From: Pseudomonas sp. B21-040
GTDB taxonomy: Bacteria; Pseudomonadota; Gammaproteobacteria; Pseudomonadales; Pseudomonadaceae
Assembly: GCF_024748695.1 (NCBI RefSeq)
Contig: NZ_CP087176.1
Span: 1,233,501 to 1,297,500 of the forward strand
DNA length: 64,000 nucleotides
Direction of reading: 5' to 3'
The position numbers and the translations under genes are program-made. Under the pieces are notes generated by a model. It saw nothing but the letters and a program-made list of their open reading frames with translations, had not been told where the DNA came from and searched no databases. This document shows, piece after piece, positions 13,679-22,158 of the stretch (positions are counted from its first letter, which is position 1; every line of letters starts with the position of its first letter).

Positions 13679-16258
13679 TTAGATCCGGTTCTTCAGTGTA
13701 TAGAGCATTTCGAGTGCACGACGCGGGGTCATGTCATCCAGGTTGAGCTTAGTCAACTCGTCGAGCACCGGGTGCGGCAGGCTGGCGAACATGTCGCTTT
13801 GCTGTGGCGCGGCCGGTTTGCCTTTGACGGGTGGCGCAACCTCGTGGGGCAGGGCGGTGGCTTCCAGGCGACCCAAATGCTCGCGAGCACGCACGATCAC
13901 TTCGCTCGGCACACCGGCCAGTTGCGCTACTGCCAGGCCGTAACTCTGACTCGCCGGCCCAGGCAGCACATGGTGCAGGAACACGATGCGTTCGTTGTGC
14001 TCGGTAGCATTGAGGTGAACGTTGGCCACCAGTGGTTGCGCCTCCGGTAGCACTGTCAGCTCAAAGTAGTGGGTGGCGAACAGCGTGTAAGCCCGTAGGT
14101 GCGCCAGTCGCTCGGCGGCGGCCCATGCCAGGGACAGGCCATCGAAGGTGCTGGTGCCGCGCCCGACTTCGTCCATCAGCACCAGGCTGCGTTCGGTGGC
14201 GTTGTGCAGAATGTTCGCGGTTTCGCTCATTTCGACCATGAAGGTCGAACGGCCGCCCGCCAGGTCATCACTGGAGCCGATCCGGGTGAAGATCCGGTCC
14301 ACCAGCGACAGTTCACAACTGGCCGCCGGCACGAAGCTGCCGATGTGCGCCAGCAACACGATCAGCGCGGTCTGACGCATGTAGGTGGATTTACCGCCCA
14401 TGTTCGGACCGGTGATCACCAGCATCCGCGTGTTGTCGTCGAGGTTCAGGTCGTTGGCCACGAACGGCGTGCTCAGCACTTGCTCGACCACCGGGTGACG
14501 ACCCTGGGTGATACGCATGCAGGGCTCGTCGACGAAACGCGGGCAGTTCAGGTCGAGGTTCAGCGCTCGTTCGGCCAGGTTGCTCAGTACGTCCAGTTCG
14601 GCCAGCGCAGCGGCGGTGTCCTGCAGCGGTGGCAATTGGGCGATCAGGTCTTCGAGCAGCGCTTCGTAAAGCATTTTCTCGCGGGCCAGGGCACGGCTCT
14701 TGGCCGACAGCGCCTTGTCCTCGAACGCCTTGAGTTCCGGGGTAATGAAACGCTCGGCACCTTTGAGCGTCTGGCGACGGATGTAGTCGGCCGGCGCGGA
14801 TTCGGCTTGCTTGCTTGGCAGTTCAATGAAGTAGCCGTGAATGCGGTTGTAACCGACCTTCAGGTGCGACAGGCCGGTGCGGGCTTTCTCGCGTGCTTCC
14901 AGATCAATCAGGAACTGCCCGGCGTTTTCGCTGAGCGATTGCAGATCGTCGAGTTCGCTGTCGTAACCGGTCTTCAACACGCCGCCGTCACGGATCACCG
15001 CAGGCGGGTTGTCGATGATGGCTTTTTCCAGCAGCGCCGCCAGTTCCGGGTAGGTGCTGGTGGTCTTGGCCAGTTGAATGATGTGCGGTGCTTCCAGCTC
15101 GGTCATCGCCACTTGCAACTCAGGCAAAGCGCCCAGTGCATCGCGCAGACGAGCGAGGTCGCGAGGGCGGGCGTTGCGCAGGCCGATCCGCGCCAGAATC
15201 CGCTCGATGTCGCCGATTTCCTTGAGCTGCGGTTGCAGCTTTTCAAAGCGGTAGCCGTCGAGCAGGCACGTGATCGAGGTCTGGCGCGCCAGCAATACGG
15301 TCAGATCCCGCAGCGGACGATTCAGCCAGCGGGTCAGCAAACGGCTGCCCATGGCGGTCTGGCAGCGATCGACCACCGATTGCAGGGTGTTGTCGCGGCC
15401 ACCGGCCAGGTTGGTGTCCAGTTCCAGATTGCGACGGCTCGCGCCATCCAGCACCACGGTGTCATCCAGGCGCTCATGGCGCAGGCTGCGCAAATGCGGC
15501 AGGGCGGTGCGCTGGGTTTCCTTGGCGTAGCTGAGCAGGCAACCGGCGGCACCGATGGCCAGGGTCAGGTTCTCGCAGCCAAAGCCTTTAAGGTCCTGGG
15601 TCGAAAACTGCTGGCACAAACTTTTCAGCGCCGAGTCGCGCTCGAAATCCCACGGCGCACGGCGACGAACCCCTCGACGTTTTTCCGCCGGCAGGTCTTT
15701 TGGCCAATCATCCGGGATCATCAGCTCTACCGGATTGACCCGCTCCAGTTCAGCGAGCAGGTTTTCCCAACCCTTGATTTCCAACACCGTGAAATTGCCG
15801 CTGGTGATGTCCAGCACGGCCAGGCCGAACAGGCGCTCGTCACCCAGCACCGCGGCGATCAGATTGTCCCGACGCTCATCCAGCAGCGCTTCATCACTGA
15901 CCGTGCCCGGCGTGATGATCCGCACTACCTGACGATCCACCGGCCCTTTGCTGGTGGCCGGGTCACCCACCTGCTCACAAATCACCACCGACTCGCCAAG
16001 CTTGACCAGTTTCGCGAGGTAACCTTCCGCTGCATGGTAAGGAATCCCACACATCGGAATCGCCTGGCCGGCAGACTGCCCGCGAGCGGTCAGGGTGATG
16101 TCCAGCAACTTGGAGGCTTTCTTTGCGTCTTCATAGAAGATCTCGTAGAAGTCGCCCATGCGGTAGAACATCAACTGATCAGGGTGCTGGTTCTTCAGAC
16201 GCCAGTACTGCTGCATCATTGGCGTGTGAGAGGACAAATCGGAGATGGCTTTATTCAT
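13679..16258 (-). CDS. mutS: DNA mismatch repair protein MutS
   Basis: MutS binds base mismatches and starts methyl-directed repair with MutL. The start at ATG 16258 ([19 protein letters not shown]) gives 859 residues, a normal length. The mismatch-contact Phe-X-Glu is in [12 protein letters not shown], the Walker A motif is [13 protein letters not shown] (about residue 615), and the signature [20 protein letters not shown] follows. Upstream codons to 16444 are non-conserved. MutS and cinA frame the known tailocin insertion locus of P. fluorescens. Confidence 0.98.
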   Translation of the reverse strand: MNKAISDLSSHTPMMQQYWRLKNQHPDQLMFYRMGDFYEIFYEDAKKASKLLDITLTARGQSAGQAIPMCGIPYHAAEGYLAKLVKLGESVVICEQVGDPATSKGPVDRQVVRIITPGTVSDEALLDERRDNLIAAVLGDERLFGLAVLDITSGNFTVLEIKGWENLLAELERVNPVELMIPDDWPKDLPAEKRRGVRRRAPWDFERDSALKSLCQQFSTQDLKGFGCENLTLAIGAAGCLLSYAKETQRTALPHLRSLRHERLDDTVVLDGASRRNLELDTNLAGGRDNTLQSVVDRCQTAMGSRLLTRWLNRPLRDLTVLLARQTSITCLLDGYRFEKLQPQLKEIGDIERILARIGLRNARPRDLARLRDALGALPELQVAMTELEAPHIIQLAKTTSTYPELAALLEKAIIDNPPAVIRDGGVLKTGYDSELDDLQSLSENAGQFLIDLEAREKARTGLSHLKVGYNRIHGYFIELPSKQAESAPADYIRRQTLKGAERFITPELKAFEDKALSAKSRALAREKMLYEALLEDLIAQLPPLQDTAAALAELDVLSNLAERALNLDLNCPRFVDEPCMRITQGRHPVVEQVLSTPFVANDLNLDDNTRMLVITGPNMGGKSTYMRQTALIVLLAHIGSFVPAASCELSLVDRIFTRIGSSDDLAGGRSTFMVEMSETANILHNATERSLVLMDEVGRGTSTFDGLSLAWAAAERLAHLRAYTLFATHYFELTVLPEAQPLVANVHLNATEHNERIVFLHHVLPGPASQSYGLAVAQLAGVPSEVIVRAREHLGRLEATALPHEVAPPVKGKPAAPQQSDMFASLPHPVLDELTKLNLDDMTPRRALEMLYTLKNRI

Positions 16259-16396
16259 CGGAAATTCAGGAAAACTCGTTGAAAGGTGTAGGGCAAAGGA
16301 GGGGCATTGGCCCGGCTTTTCCGCGATGGGCGCAAGATTACCATGGGCGGTCCGCCCGACGCAGGCATGAAAGCCCTGTGGCACATTTGCGCTGGA

Positions 16397-16466
16397 TATG
16401 CACGTTTTATGCAAAACAGCATTTGTCTTCAGTGAAAAGAACAAGCACTATGCGCGTTATGCAAAA
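16397..16466 (+). promoter_or_regulatory. Direct repeats at the repressor start, probable autoregulatory operators
   Basis: TATGCACGTTTTATGCAAAA (16397-16416) and TATGCGCGTTATGCAAAA (16449-16466) are near-identical, with TATGC and ATGCAAAA half-sites. The second covers the start codon of the S24 repressor gene. Together with the TGCAT repeats in front of the tailocin promoter this suggests repressor binding; it is inferred from repetition only. Confidence 0.5.
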
Positions 16467-17193
16467 ACGCAATGTTTCTACCGTTTTAAGAGCACTGCTC
16501 GATCAGCACGGGATCTCCCCCACGGAGCTTCACCGTCGTACCGGCGTGCCTCAATCCACTCTCTCGCGGATCCTCAGCGGGAAGATCGTCGATCCCTCGG
16601 ATAAACACATCTCGAAGATCGCCGAGTACTTCGCCGTGAGCACCGATCAGTTGCGCGGCCGTACGGACGTGTCGGCGACCGCCAATGCCGGGCGCGATCA
16701 ATCACATTCCGAACTCAAGGACATAAGTCTGTGGGACGACGATACGCCGGTCGATGATGACGAAGTGTCGGTCCCCTTTCTTCGCGAGGTTGAATTGGCT
16801 GCTGGATCAGGAAGATTCGTCATCGAAGAGAGCGAGCGCTCTAGCCTGCGCTTCGGCAAACGCAGCCTGCGCCACAACGGCGTGCAATTCGACCAGGCAA
16901 AATGCGTGACGGTGCGTGGCAACAGCATGTTGCCCGTGCTGCGCGATGGTGCAACCGTTGGGGTGAACGCGGGCAAGTGCGGGATCGGCGACATCGTGGA
17001 TGGCGACCTTTATGCGATCAACCATAACGGCCAACTGCGAGTGAAGCAGCTATATCGCCTGCCGACCGGCATTCGCCTGCGCAGCTTCAATCGCGATGAG
17101 CATCCGGACGAGGACTACACCTTCCAGGAAATCCAGGAAGAGCAGATCGTCATCCTCGGCCATGTCTTCTGGTGGGGCATGTACGCCCGCTAA
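16450..17193 (+). CDS. LexA-like (S24) phage-type repressor of the tailocin locus
   Basis: The 247-residue protein has an N-terminal Xre/Cro helix-turn-helix (about residues 8-65; LHRRTGVPQSTLSRILSGKI) and a C-terminal S24 self-cleaving domain. The catalytic serine is in VRGNSMLPVLRDG, the lysine in QLRVKQLYRL, and a cleavable Ala-Gly pair is in ELAAGSGRF (about residue 117). These are the features of CI/PrtR repressors inactivated by RecA-ssDNA during SOS. It sits at the edge of the tailocin remnant, transcribed toward it. Start ATG 16450 is chosen; ATG 16459 is possible. A longer upstream frame runs into mutS and is rejected. Confidence 0.9.
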   Translation: MRVMQKRNVSTVLRALLDQHGISPTELHRRTGVPQSTLSRILSGKIVDPSDKHISKIAEYFAVSTDQLRGRTDVSATANAGRDQSHSELKDISLWDDDTPVDDDEVSVPFLREVELAAGSGRFVIEESERSSLRFGKRSLRHNGVQFDQAKCVTVRGNSMLPVLRDGATVGVNAGKCGIGDIVDGDLYAINHNGQLRVKQLYRLPTGIRLRSFNRDEHPDEDYTFQEIQEEQIVILGHVFWWGMYAR

Positions 17194-17210
17194 CCTCGCT
17201 ACGTTCAGAT

Positions 17211-17238
17211 AAAACCCGCCACCCGGCGGGTTTTTTTT
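17211..17238 (+). terminator. Terminator of the repressor gene
   Basis: AAAACCCGCC and GGCGGGTTTT form a strong stem around ACCC, followed by more Ts. It separates the repressor transcript from the tailocin promoter. Confidence 0.88.
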
Positions 17239-17290
17239 CGCCTATCGAAAACCGGCAACGCCTTTGTTTGCGGGGGTTTCAATGCGTCAG

Positions 17291-17354
17291 TGCATTTCCA
17301 GTGCATAAATAAATGCATTTGTGCATTGACTGTATATGCATCCATGCATATTCT
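17291..17354 (+). promoter_or_regulatory. Tailocin-locus promoter with TGCAT operator repeats
   Basis: A sigma70-type promoter is visible: TTGACT (17326-17331), a 17-base spacer and TATTCT (17349-17354). In and before it are three paired TGCA sites: TGCATTTCCAGTGCA (17291-17305), ATGCATTTGTGCAT (17312-17325) and ATGCATCCATGCAT inside the spacer. Half-sites resemble those around the repressor start, so repression by the S24 protein and SOS induction are likely. No PrtN-type activator gene is seen nearby. Confidence 0.65.
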
Positions 17355-17359
17355 TTGTC

Positions 17360-17693
17360 TCAAGCCGCTCAACAAAGCAGCTCGAAACGAAGTTCTTTAG
17401 TTCCACCACAAAGGCAGCGATGAACCGGCCTCAACGGTTCAGAGGGTTGGCAACTGACCCGGGTGTGCAGCGTAAAGCACCAGAAGCAGTTATCCGGCGG
17501 GCAGGGACCGCGGTCGGAAAAACAATATGAATGGACTCGTACCGCGCCAGTAGCGCCGAAAGGTCAACGAAGGGCCGCATTACTGAAAAGCCCGGAACTA
17601 CGCCGGGCTTTTTGGAATGCCTACCTTCCATCAGGCACCTCAAGAAAACACCGTTTTAAAGAACCACTCATCAATCACTCCCGGAGGCGTGAC
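17360..17693 (+). other. Untranslated leader between tailocin promoter and holin, with internal terminator
   Basis: This stretch has no convincing gene; a 36-codon frame from ATG 17420 has no recognised similarity. It contains a strong terminator-like hairpin at 17586-17613 (AAGCCCGG/CCGGGCTT followed by Ts) about 80 bases before the holin start. The leader might work by attenuation or antitermination, or yield a short RNA. An ACTCCCGGAGGCGTGAC ribosome binding site precedes the holin ATG. Confidence 0.55.
17586..17613 (+). terminator. Rho-independent terminator inside the tailocin leader
   Basis: AAGCCCGG (17588-17595) pairs with CCGGGCTT (17603-17610) around AACTACG, followed by a T-run. 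It lies between the promoter at 17326-17354 and the first lysis gene, so read-through is needed to express the locus from that promoter. Confidence 0.8.
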
Positions 17694-18044
17694 ATGACAA
17701 ACGAGCAACAAGCGTTGCTGGACATGCCGATCTGGCTCGTCATCGTCCTTGCCCTGGTGGGCGGGGTGTCCGGCGAAATGTGGCGCGCCGACAAGGACGG
17801 CGCTCGCGGCTGGTCACTGCTGCGGCGCCTGGCCTTGCGTTCCGGGGCCTGCATGATCTGCGGGGTCTCGGCAATCATGCTGCTGTACGCCGCCGGCGTG
17901 TCGATCTGGGCGGCGGGGGCTTTTGGATGCCTCACCGCGATGGCCGGGGCGGATGTCGCCATCGGGCTTTATGAACGCTGGGCTGCCAAGCGGATCGGGG
18001 TTTGCGAGGTGCCGCCGCGCGATTCTCGTCCCGATCAACAGTAA
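17694..18044 (+). CDS. hol: Tailocin/phage holin
   Basis: The 116-residue protein begins MTNEQQALLDMPIWLVIVL and has two to three hydrophobic segments (about residues 12-28, 49-68 and 70-90) and a charged C-terminus, as expected for a holin that opens the inner membrane to let lysozyme through. A strong CCCGGAGGCG ribosome binding site precedes ATG 17694. Position as first gene of the R-type tailocin cluster between mutS and cinA supports the call. Confidence 0.82.
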   Translation: MTNEQQALLDMPIWLVIVLALVGGVSGEMWRADKDGARGWSLLRRLALRSGACMICGVSAIMLLYAAGVSIWAAGAFGCLTAMAGADVAIGLYERWAAKRIGVCEVPPRDSRPDQQ

Positions 18045-18091
18045 ACAAGCATCGCTGACCTTCACGCTGAAATCTGAACAGGAGGCCTTTG

Positions 18092-18613
18092 ATGCCTGTT
18101 GTTATTGAAAATATCGAAAAGCCTTCACAGCTGTTTACCGCCATTGCCGAGGCATTGCGCATTGCCATTCCCGGTTTGAGGGTTGGGAGTCTTCAAGACT
18201 TTGACAGTACGGGTGATCCGGCCTGGGTCTTGATTGCCCTGGAACGCAATGCGCTGGGTGAACGCGCCAATGACGGGCGCATCGCCCATGTCATGACGGT
18301 TTCGTTGCAAGCCGTGTTGCCCACTTCCAGCCTGGAGGCTTGTGATCTGGGCAGCGCGTTGAAAAACCTGATCACCGATAACCGCTGGAACCTGCCCCGC
18401 GACCAATGCGACCTGCCGATGAACATCGACGGGGTTGCCTCGACATTCATCAGCGGAACCCGGCAATACAACGCCTGGACCGTTTCATTTACCCAGGCTT
18501 TGTACCTTGGACCGTTACTGCTCGACGACCCGCTGGGCACGCCGAAATTTGCCCGGACCTGGGAGGTGTCGGATATCGACGATCCGGACCAATACACGAC
18601 ACTCGAGGAGTAG
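18092..18613 (+). CDS. Conserved tailocin-cluster protein (between holin and gpV)
   Basis: This 173-residue soluble protein (MPVVIENIEKPSQLF...) begins after an AGGAGG site and ends three bases before gpV. Its place, second after the holin, matches the small protein of unknown role in the same position of R-pyocin clusters. No signal peptide, membrane segment or catalytic motif is visible. It appears intact. Confidence 0.75.
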   Translation: MPVVIENIEKPSQLFTAIAEALRIAIPGLRVGSLQDFDSTGDPAWVLIALERNALGERANDGRIAHVMTVSLQAVLPTSSLEACDLGSALKNLITDNRWNLPRDQCDLPMNIDGVASTFISGTRQYNAWTVSFTQALYLGPLLLDDPLGTPKFARTWEVSDIDDPDQYTTLEE

Positions 18614-18616
18614 CCC

Positions 18617-19228
18617 ATGTTGGATGCATTTATCAGCCAGCAACTGGGCCCGATTATCGAGCGTCTGGCCGAGATGGAAACCGAGATCGAGGACCTGAAT
18701 CGGCGTACCGACAGCCTCTGTCGCATTGGCGTGTGCGAACAAGTCGATGCCGCGAGCAACACGTGCCGGGTTCGCCACGGCGAGTTGCTGACCCCGGCTA
18801 TCCGGTTTTTCAACCCAAGCGCCGGCGCGCAAAGCGAGTCGCGCATTCCTTCCATCGGCGAACAGTGCGTGTTGCTGAACCATGGGGGGGGCGAGAGCAG
18901 CGGTCAGTCCGTCGCGCTATTCGGCCTCAATAGTGGTCAGTTTCCTCCGGCCTCAACAGTGGCTTCGCTGACGCGTCGCCACTACCAGGACGGCACCGAA
19001 AGTGGCTATGACGACGCCAGTCATTCCCTGCGCTGGCATAACGGCCCGGCAACATTCACCGGCTCTCGCGAATCGCTCGAACTGAACATCGGCGAGGCAA
19101 AGTTGGTCATGACGCCTGAGGCAATCCAGCTGCAATTGGGGGCGGTCGGCATGCTGATTGACGCAGCCGGCGTGCATCTGAGCGGCCCATTGGTGGATCA
19201 CCAGGGTCGAGTCATTAGCTCTGCATAA
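18617..19228 (+). CDS. Baseplate assembly protein V (P2 gpV-like)
   Basis: The 203-residue protein resembles P2 gpV, which forms the central spike of the contractile tail baseplate. After an N-terminal helix (IIERLAEMETEIEDLNRR) comes an OB-fold-like region (VCEQVDAASNTCRVRHGELL; SIGEQCVLLNHGGGESSGQS) and then a beta-rich C-terminus with a repeated turn pattern (TGSRESLELNIGEAKLVMTP). It is full length and in frame, unlike the gene that follows. Confidence 0.82.
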   Translation: MLDAFISQQLGPIIERLAEMETEIEDLNRRTDSLCRIGVCEQVDAASNTCRVRHGELLTPAIRFFNPSAGAQSESRIPSIGEQCVLLNHGGGESSGQSVALFGLNSGQFPPASTVASLTRRHYQDGTESGYDDASHSLRWHNGPATFTGSRESLELNIGEAKLVMTPEAIQLQLGAVGMLIDAAGVHLSGPLVDHQGRVISSA

Positions 19229-19238
19229 AGAGTTTTCC

Positions 19239-19553
19239 ATGATCGGAATCGAAAGAAACACCGGCGTGACAGTCGATGACTGGCCGCAATTTGTACAGCG
19301 CGCGACCCGGGCGCTGACCACTCCCTTGACCGTCACTGGCAAGGCGATGTACGCAGTGTCCATGGACAGGCTCGACGAACTGCGGGCGTTACAGGCCTTG
19401 CGCCTGCCTCTGCCATTTATTGACGGGATTGGGCGTAATTGGGGCCTGTGGCGGATCGATAATGTAACGGAGACTCAAACTTTTGTGATTGATGACGGGA
19501 CTGCGATGTTGATCAATTGGAGTATTGAGCTGAAGGAGTTTGCCAATGCGTAG
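19239..19553 (+). pseudogene. Chimeric ORF: start of baseplate gpW joined to end of tail protein gpU
   Basis: This 104-residue frame is shorter than gpW or gpU. Its first ~30 residues (MIGIERNTG... ATRALTTPL) resemble the gpW N-terminus. From about residue 42 (DRLDELRALQALRLPLPFID then GIGRNWGLWRIDNVTET) it follows the C-terminal part of gpU. In intact R-type clusters gpW and gpU are separated by gpJ, gpI, fibre, chaperone, sheath, tube, gpE and tape measure. An in-frame deletion with its junction near 19326-19365 explains the chimera. The comparison is from memory of the families. Codon use looks like its neighbours, and the frame overlaps gpX by eight bases. Confidence 0.7.
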
Positions 19554-19758
19554 GGTCAGAAGTATTGCCGGTGACTCGGTAAATCTCCTGCTGTTCCGTG
19601 AGATCGGACGGTGCGACGACGCCACAGAAGAGGCGCTTTGGCGCCTGAATCCACTGCTGGCGGAACAAGGGCCGGTGCTGCCCGCGGGGATTTGGGTAAC
19701 GGTGCCCGAGGTTGATACGCAGCTTAAGGTCACTGTCCCGGTTTCGGCCTGGGATTAA
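19546..19758 (+). CDS. Tail protein X (P2 gpX-like)
   Basis: The 70-residue protein (MRRVRSIAGDSVNLLLFREI) is LysM-like, with the typical ending LPAGIWVTVPEVDTQLKVTV, like P2 gpX. It is thought to help tail assembly. ATG 19546 overlaps the end of the preceding ORF. Confidence 0.82.
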   Translation: MRRVRSIAGDSVNLLLFREIGRCDDATEEALWRLNPLLAEQGPVLPAGIWVTVPEVDTQLKVTVPVSAWD

Positions 19759-19767
19759 GGGGGATGT

Positions 19768-20784
19768 ATGACGCTTGGATTTACGCCGGCCGTGGAAATC
19801 TACGGTGCTAACGCCACACTCCTCAATGAGCGGTTGATCCAATGGGAACATATCGATTCCTCCGGCATCGAGTCTGATCAGATCAAACTCCTCATTGATG
19901 TCGAGGGGCTTGAGGGGCTGCCCAGTCTTGGGGGGAGGATTGGTTTGCTAGTGGGTTACAAGGAGTCTGGACTAGTCGACAAAGGTGTCTTTGTCATCAC
20001 TCAGCGCAGCCCTGTTCTGTATCCCCTTCAGGTGTCGCTCATCGCCATGTCCGCGCCGTTCAGTGAAGCGGATGAAACCGGCTTCAAGCAACGCAGATCA
20101 GCCAGTTACGGCCCCATCACGCTCGGTGCGTTGTTTCGTGAACTGACGATGAAGCATGGGTTTTCGCCGCGTGTGGCACCCGAGCTTGAGTCCAAAAGGA
20201 TTGACCACATCGACCAGTCCAACGAGACGGACATGGGTTTTTTGACGCGGGTCGCGAGCATATATGGGGCGATTACGAAACCGGTGAACGGCTTGTACGT
20301 ATTGGCAAAGGGCGGCCAGTTGAAATCTATTTCCGGCAAGACCCTGACGGAAGTGGTGCTCTCGGTGACAACGGACAACCGTCCAGGTGATCGGTCATTC
20401 ACCAGCGCTGTTATCAATGAGAAAAGTCAGTCGAAATACAAAGGGTGTATCGCCACCTGGTGGGATGCGACGGCGGGCATCGAGCGTAAGGTCAAATTGG
20501 GGCTTTCACCGTTTCGTATCCTTCGCTTGCGTAGTCAGAATCATGATCAGGCCCTGGCCGTTGCAGAGGGTGAGTTACGGCGACTGGAGCGTGCTGCATT
20601 CAATTTGAAAATCAATTGTCCGGGGCACCCGGAATTGAGCGCGGAGGGCGTGATTCGGCTGGATGCCAGTTGGCCACGAATCATGCAAGGTCGTTGGGCG
20701 GTCACCAAGCTGACAGCAAGCGGTAGTCGGGAAAAAAGCTATCAGTGCGTTGTTGATGCCAATTGTCTGGACCCTACGCAGTAA
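19768..20784 (+). CDS. Late control / baseplate hub protein D (P2 gpD-like)
   Basis: The 338-residue protein matches the gpD family, the tail hub at the base of the tube (about residues 30-70 IDSSGIESDQIKLLIDVEGL; central ALFRELTMKHGFSPRVAPEL; C-terminal RIMQGRWAVTKLTASGS). An AAGGGGGATGT ribosome binding site precedes ATG 19768. It looks intact, although no sheath or tube gene is present for it to work with. Confidence 0.82.
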   Translation: MTLGFTPAVEIYGANATLLNERLIQWEHIDSSGIESDQIKLLIDVEGLEGLPSLGGRIGLLVGYKESGLVDKGVFVITQRSPVLYPLQVSLIAMSAPFSEADETGFKQRRSASYGPITLGALFRELTMKHGFSPRVAPELESKRIDHIDQSNETDMGFLTRVASIYGAITKPVNGLYVLAKGGQLKSISGKTLTEVVLSVTTDNRPGDRSFTSAVINEKSQSKYKGCIATWWDATAGIERKVKLGLSPFRILRLRSQNHDQALAVAEGELRRLERAAFNLKINCPGHPELSAEGVIRLDASWPRIMQGRWAVTKLTASGSREKSYQCVVDANCLDPTQ

Positions 20785-20848
20785 TGTCCGATATCGGAGG
20801 AGAGCTGCCTCGCATCAACCGTCACCTGGATATCGAAAGAGGACTTCA

Positions 20849-21496
20849 ATGACGTTTACCATTCAACAGCTTTTGAGCATCATGCCCAACGCCCGCACCC
20901 AAGCGGGCGTTTTCATTTCTGCCCTCAATACAGCCATGTCCCGCTTCAACATCAACACCCCCAAACGCATCGCTGCCTTTCTCGCCCAAGTCGGCCATGA
21001 GTCCGGGCAATTGCAATACGTGCGTGAACTCGGCAGTGATCAGTATCTGAGCAAATACGACACCGGCACGTTGGCCGCTCGTTTGGGCAACACCCTCGCG
21101 CTTGACGGTGACGGTCAAAAATACCGGGGTCGAGGCCTGATTCAGATCACCGGCCGCGACAACTACCGCCAATGCAGTCTCGGACTGTTCGGCGATGATC
21201 GTTTGCTGTTCATCCCTGAGCTGCTGGAAAAGCCCCAATGGGCAGCCGAGTCGGCCGCCTGGTTCTGGGAGCAAAACGGCCTTAACGAACTGGCTGACCG
21301 CGACCAGTTCAACAGCATCACCCGGCGCATCAATGGCGGATTGAACGGTCTGCAGGATCGCCTGCAACTGTGGGCGCGGGCGAGGGCGGTGTTATGCCAG
21401 CCTTCGGTTTTAATCAACCAACACCGACGATCACGCACTGAATGCGTTGCAGGTTTGTCAGGCCTGTATCAGAGCCCTCATCCCCTCACATTTTGA
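20849..21496 (+). CDS. GH19 endolysin (tailocin lysozyme) with unusual C-terminal tail
   Basis: The enzyme degrades peptidoglycan at lysis. The glycoside hydrolase 19 core spans about residues 10-185: FLAQVGHESGQLQYVREL contains the catalytic Glu, then GDGQKYRGRGLIQITGRDNY and RRINGGLNGLQDRLQLW. Family members usually end near RARAVL; here about 33 further residues of unrelated composition follow. This suggests fusion through a second deletion or frameshift just after the core. An AAAGAGGACTTCA site precedes ATG 20849. Confidence 0.85.
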   Translation: MTFTIQQLLSIMPNARTQAGVFISALNTAMSRFNINTPKRIAAFLAQVGHESGQLQYVRELGSDQYLSKYDTGTLAARLGNTLALDGDGQKYRGRGLIQITGRDNYRQCSLGLFGDDRLLFIPELLEKPQWAAESAAWFWEQNGLNELADRDQFNSITRRINGGLNGLQDRLQLWARARAVLCQPSVLINQHRRSRTECVAGLSGLYQSPHPLTF

Positions 21497-21568
21497 TTGA
21501 TCCTGCGCCTTGCAAGCGCGATATGCTCGTGTACGGTAGTGCTCATTCCGCTTGCGCTCGCTCAGGAG

Positions 21569-22075
21569 ATGACCGTGAAAGAAATTACCCAACTGGCCGC
21601 AGAACTGGGCAGGCGCTTGCAGGTGCTCAATGCTCACGTCACGGCTGCCGAGTCCTGTACCGGTGGCGGTATCTCGGAGGCAATCACTCGTATTCCAGGG
21701 AGTTCGGCCTGGTTCGAGGCCGGTTATGTCACCTACTCCAACCGGCAGAAAACCCAGCAATTGAATGTGCCGGTCGAGTTGTTTTCGACGGTGGGGGCGG
21801 TCAGTCGGGAGGTGGTCGAGGCGATGGTTCGCGGCGCCCAGGAAAAAAGCCGGGCGCATTTTGCCGTGGCGGTCAGCGGCGTGGCCGGACCGGATGGCGG
21901 TTCTGCAAGCAAGCCGGTGGGCACGGTCTGGCTGGCCTGGGGCGTCGGTGAGCAGGTGTTCAGCGAGGTCCAGCACTTCCCTGGAAACCGCGATGAGGTC
22001 CGCCGACAAACGGTGAAGGCCGCGCTAGAGGGGCTGCTGCGCCATGCCGCCGCAGAAATCTCAAATCAGGGGTAG
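21569..22075 (+). CDS. pncC: CinA-type nicotinamide-nucleotide amidase (PncC)
   Basis: The 168-residue protein is the stand-alone CinA C-terminal domain, which deamidates nicotinamide mononucleotide for NAD salvage. Motifs: [20 protein letters not shown] (about residues 28-47), [18 protein letters not shown] segment [14 protein letters not shown], and [23 protein letters not shown] 21569 follows CAGGAG. The gene, often called cinA, lies just upstream of recA, the standard order in Pseudomonas, and marks the right border of the tailocin locus. Confidence 0.94.
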   Translation: MTVKEITQLAAELGRRLQVLNAHVTAAESCTGGGISEAITRIPGSSAWFEAGYVTYSNRQKTQQLNVPVELFSTVGAVSREVVEAMVRGAQEKSRAHFAVAVSGVAGPDGGSASKPVGTVWLAWGVGEQVFSEVQHFPGNRDEVRRQTVKAALEGLLRHAAAEISNQG

Positions 22076-22102
22076 GCGATCCTGAATCGCTGTGGAATAA
22101 TA

Positions 22103-22118
22103 CTGGCTACTTATACAG
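22103..22118 (+). promoter_or_regulatory. LexA (SOS) box of recA
   Basis: CTGGCTACTTATACAG fits the LexA consensus CTG-N10-CAG and lies 41 bases before the recA start. The same type of box precedes dinB at 45549-45564. Confidence 0.85.
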
Positions 22119-22158
22119 GTGTTGGCCGTCAGGCCTTATTGATTACGTGAGGACTTTA

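Noticed and set aside
14099..16282. Very long open frame (727 codons) opposite mutS
   Set aside because: It is antisense to a certain mutS, has Gln/Arg/His-rich low-complexity composition and no recognisable domain; GC-rich genes routinely leave the complementary frame open.
21442..21951. 169-codon plus-strand frame overlapping lysozyme end and cinA
   Set aside because: It is out of frame with the clear PncC motifs and has a glycine/arginine-rich shadow composition.
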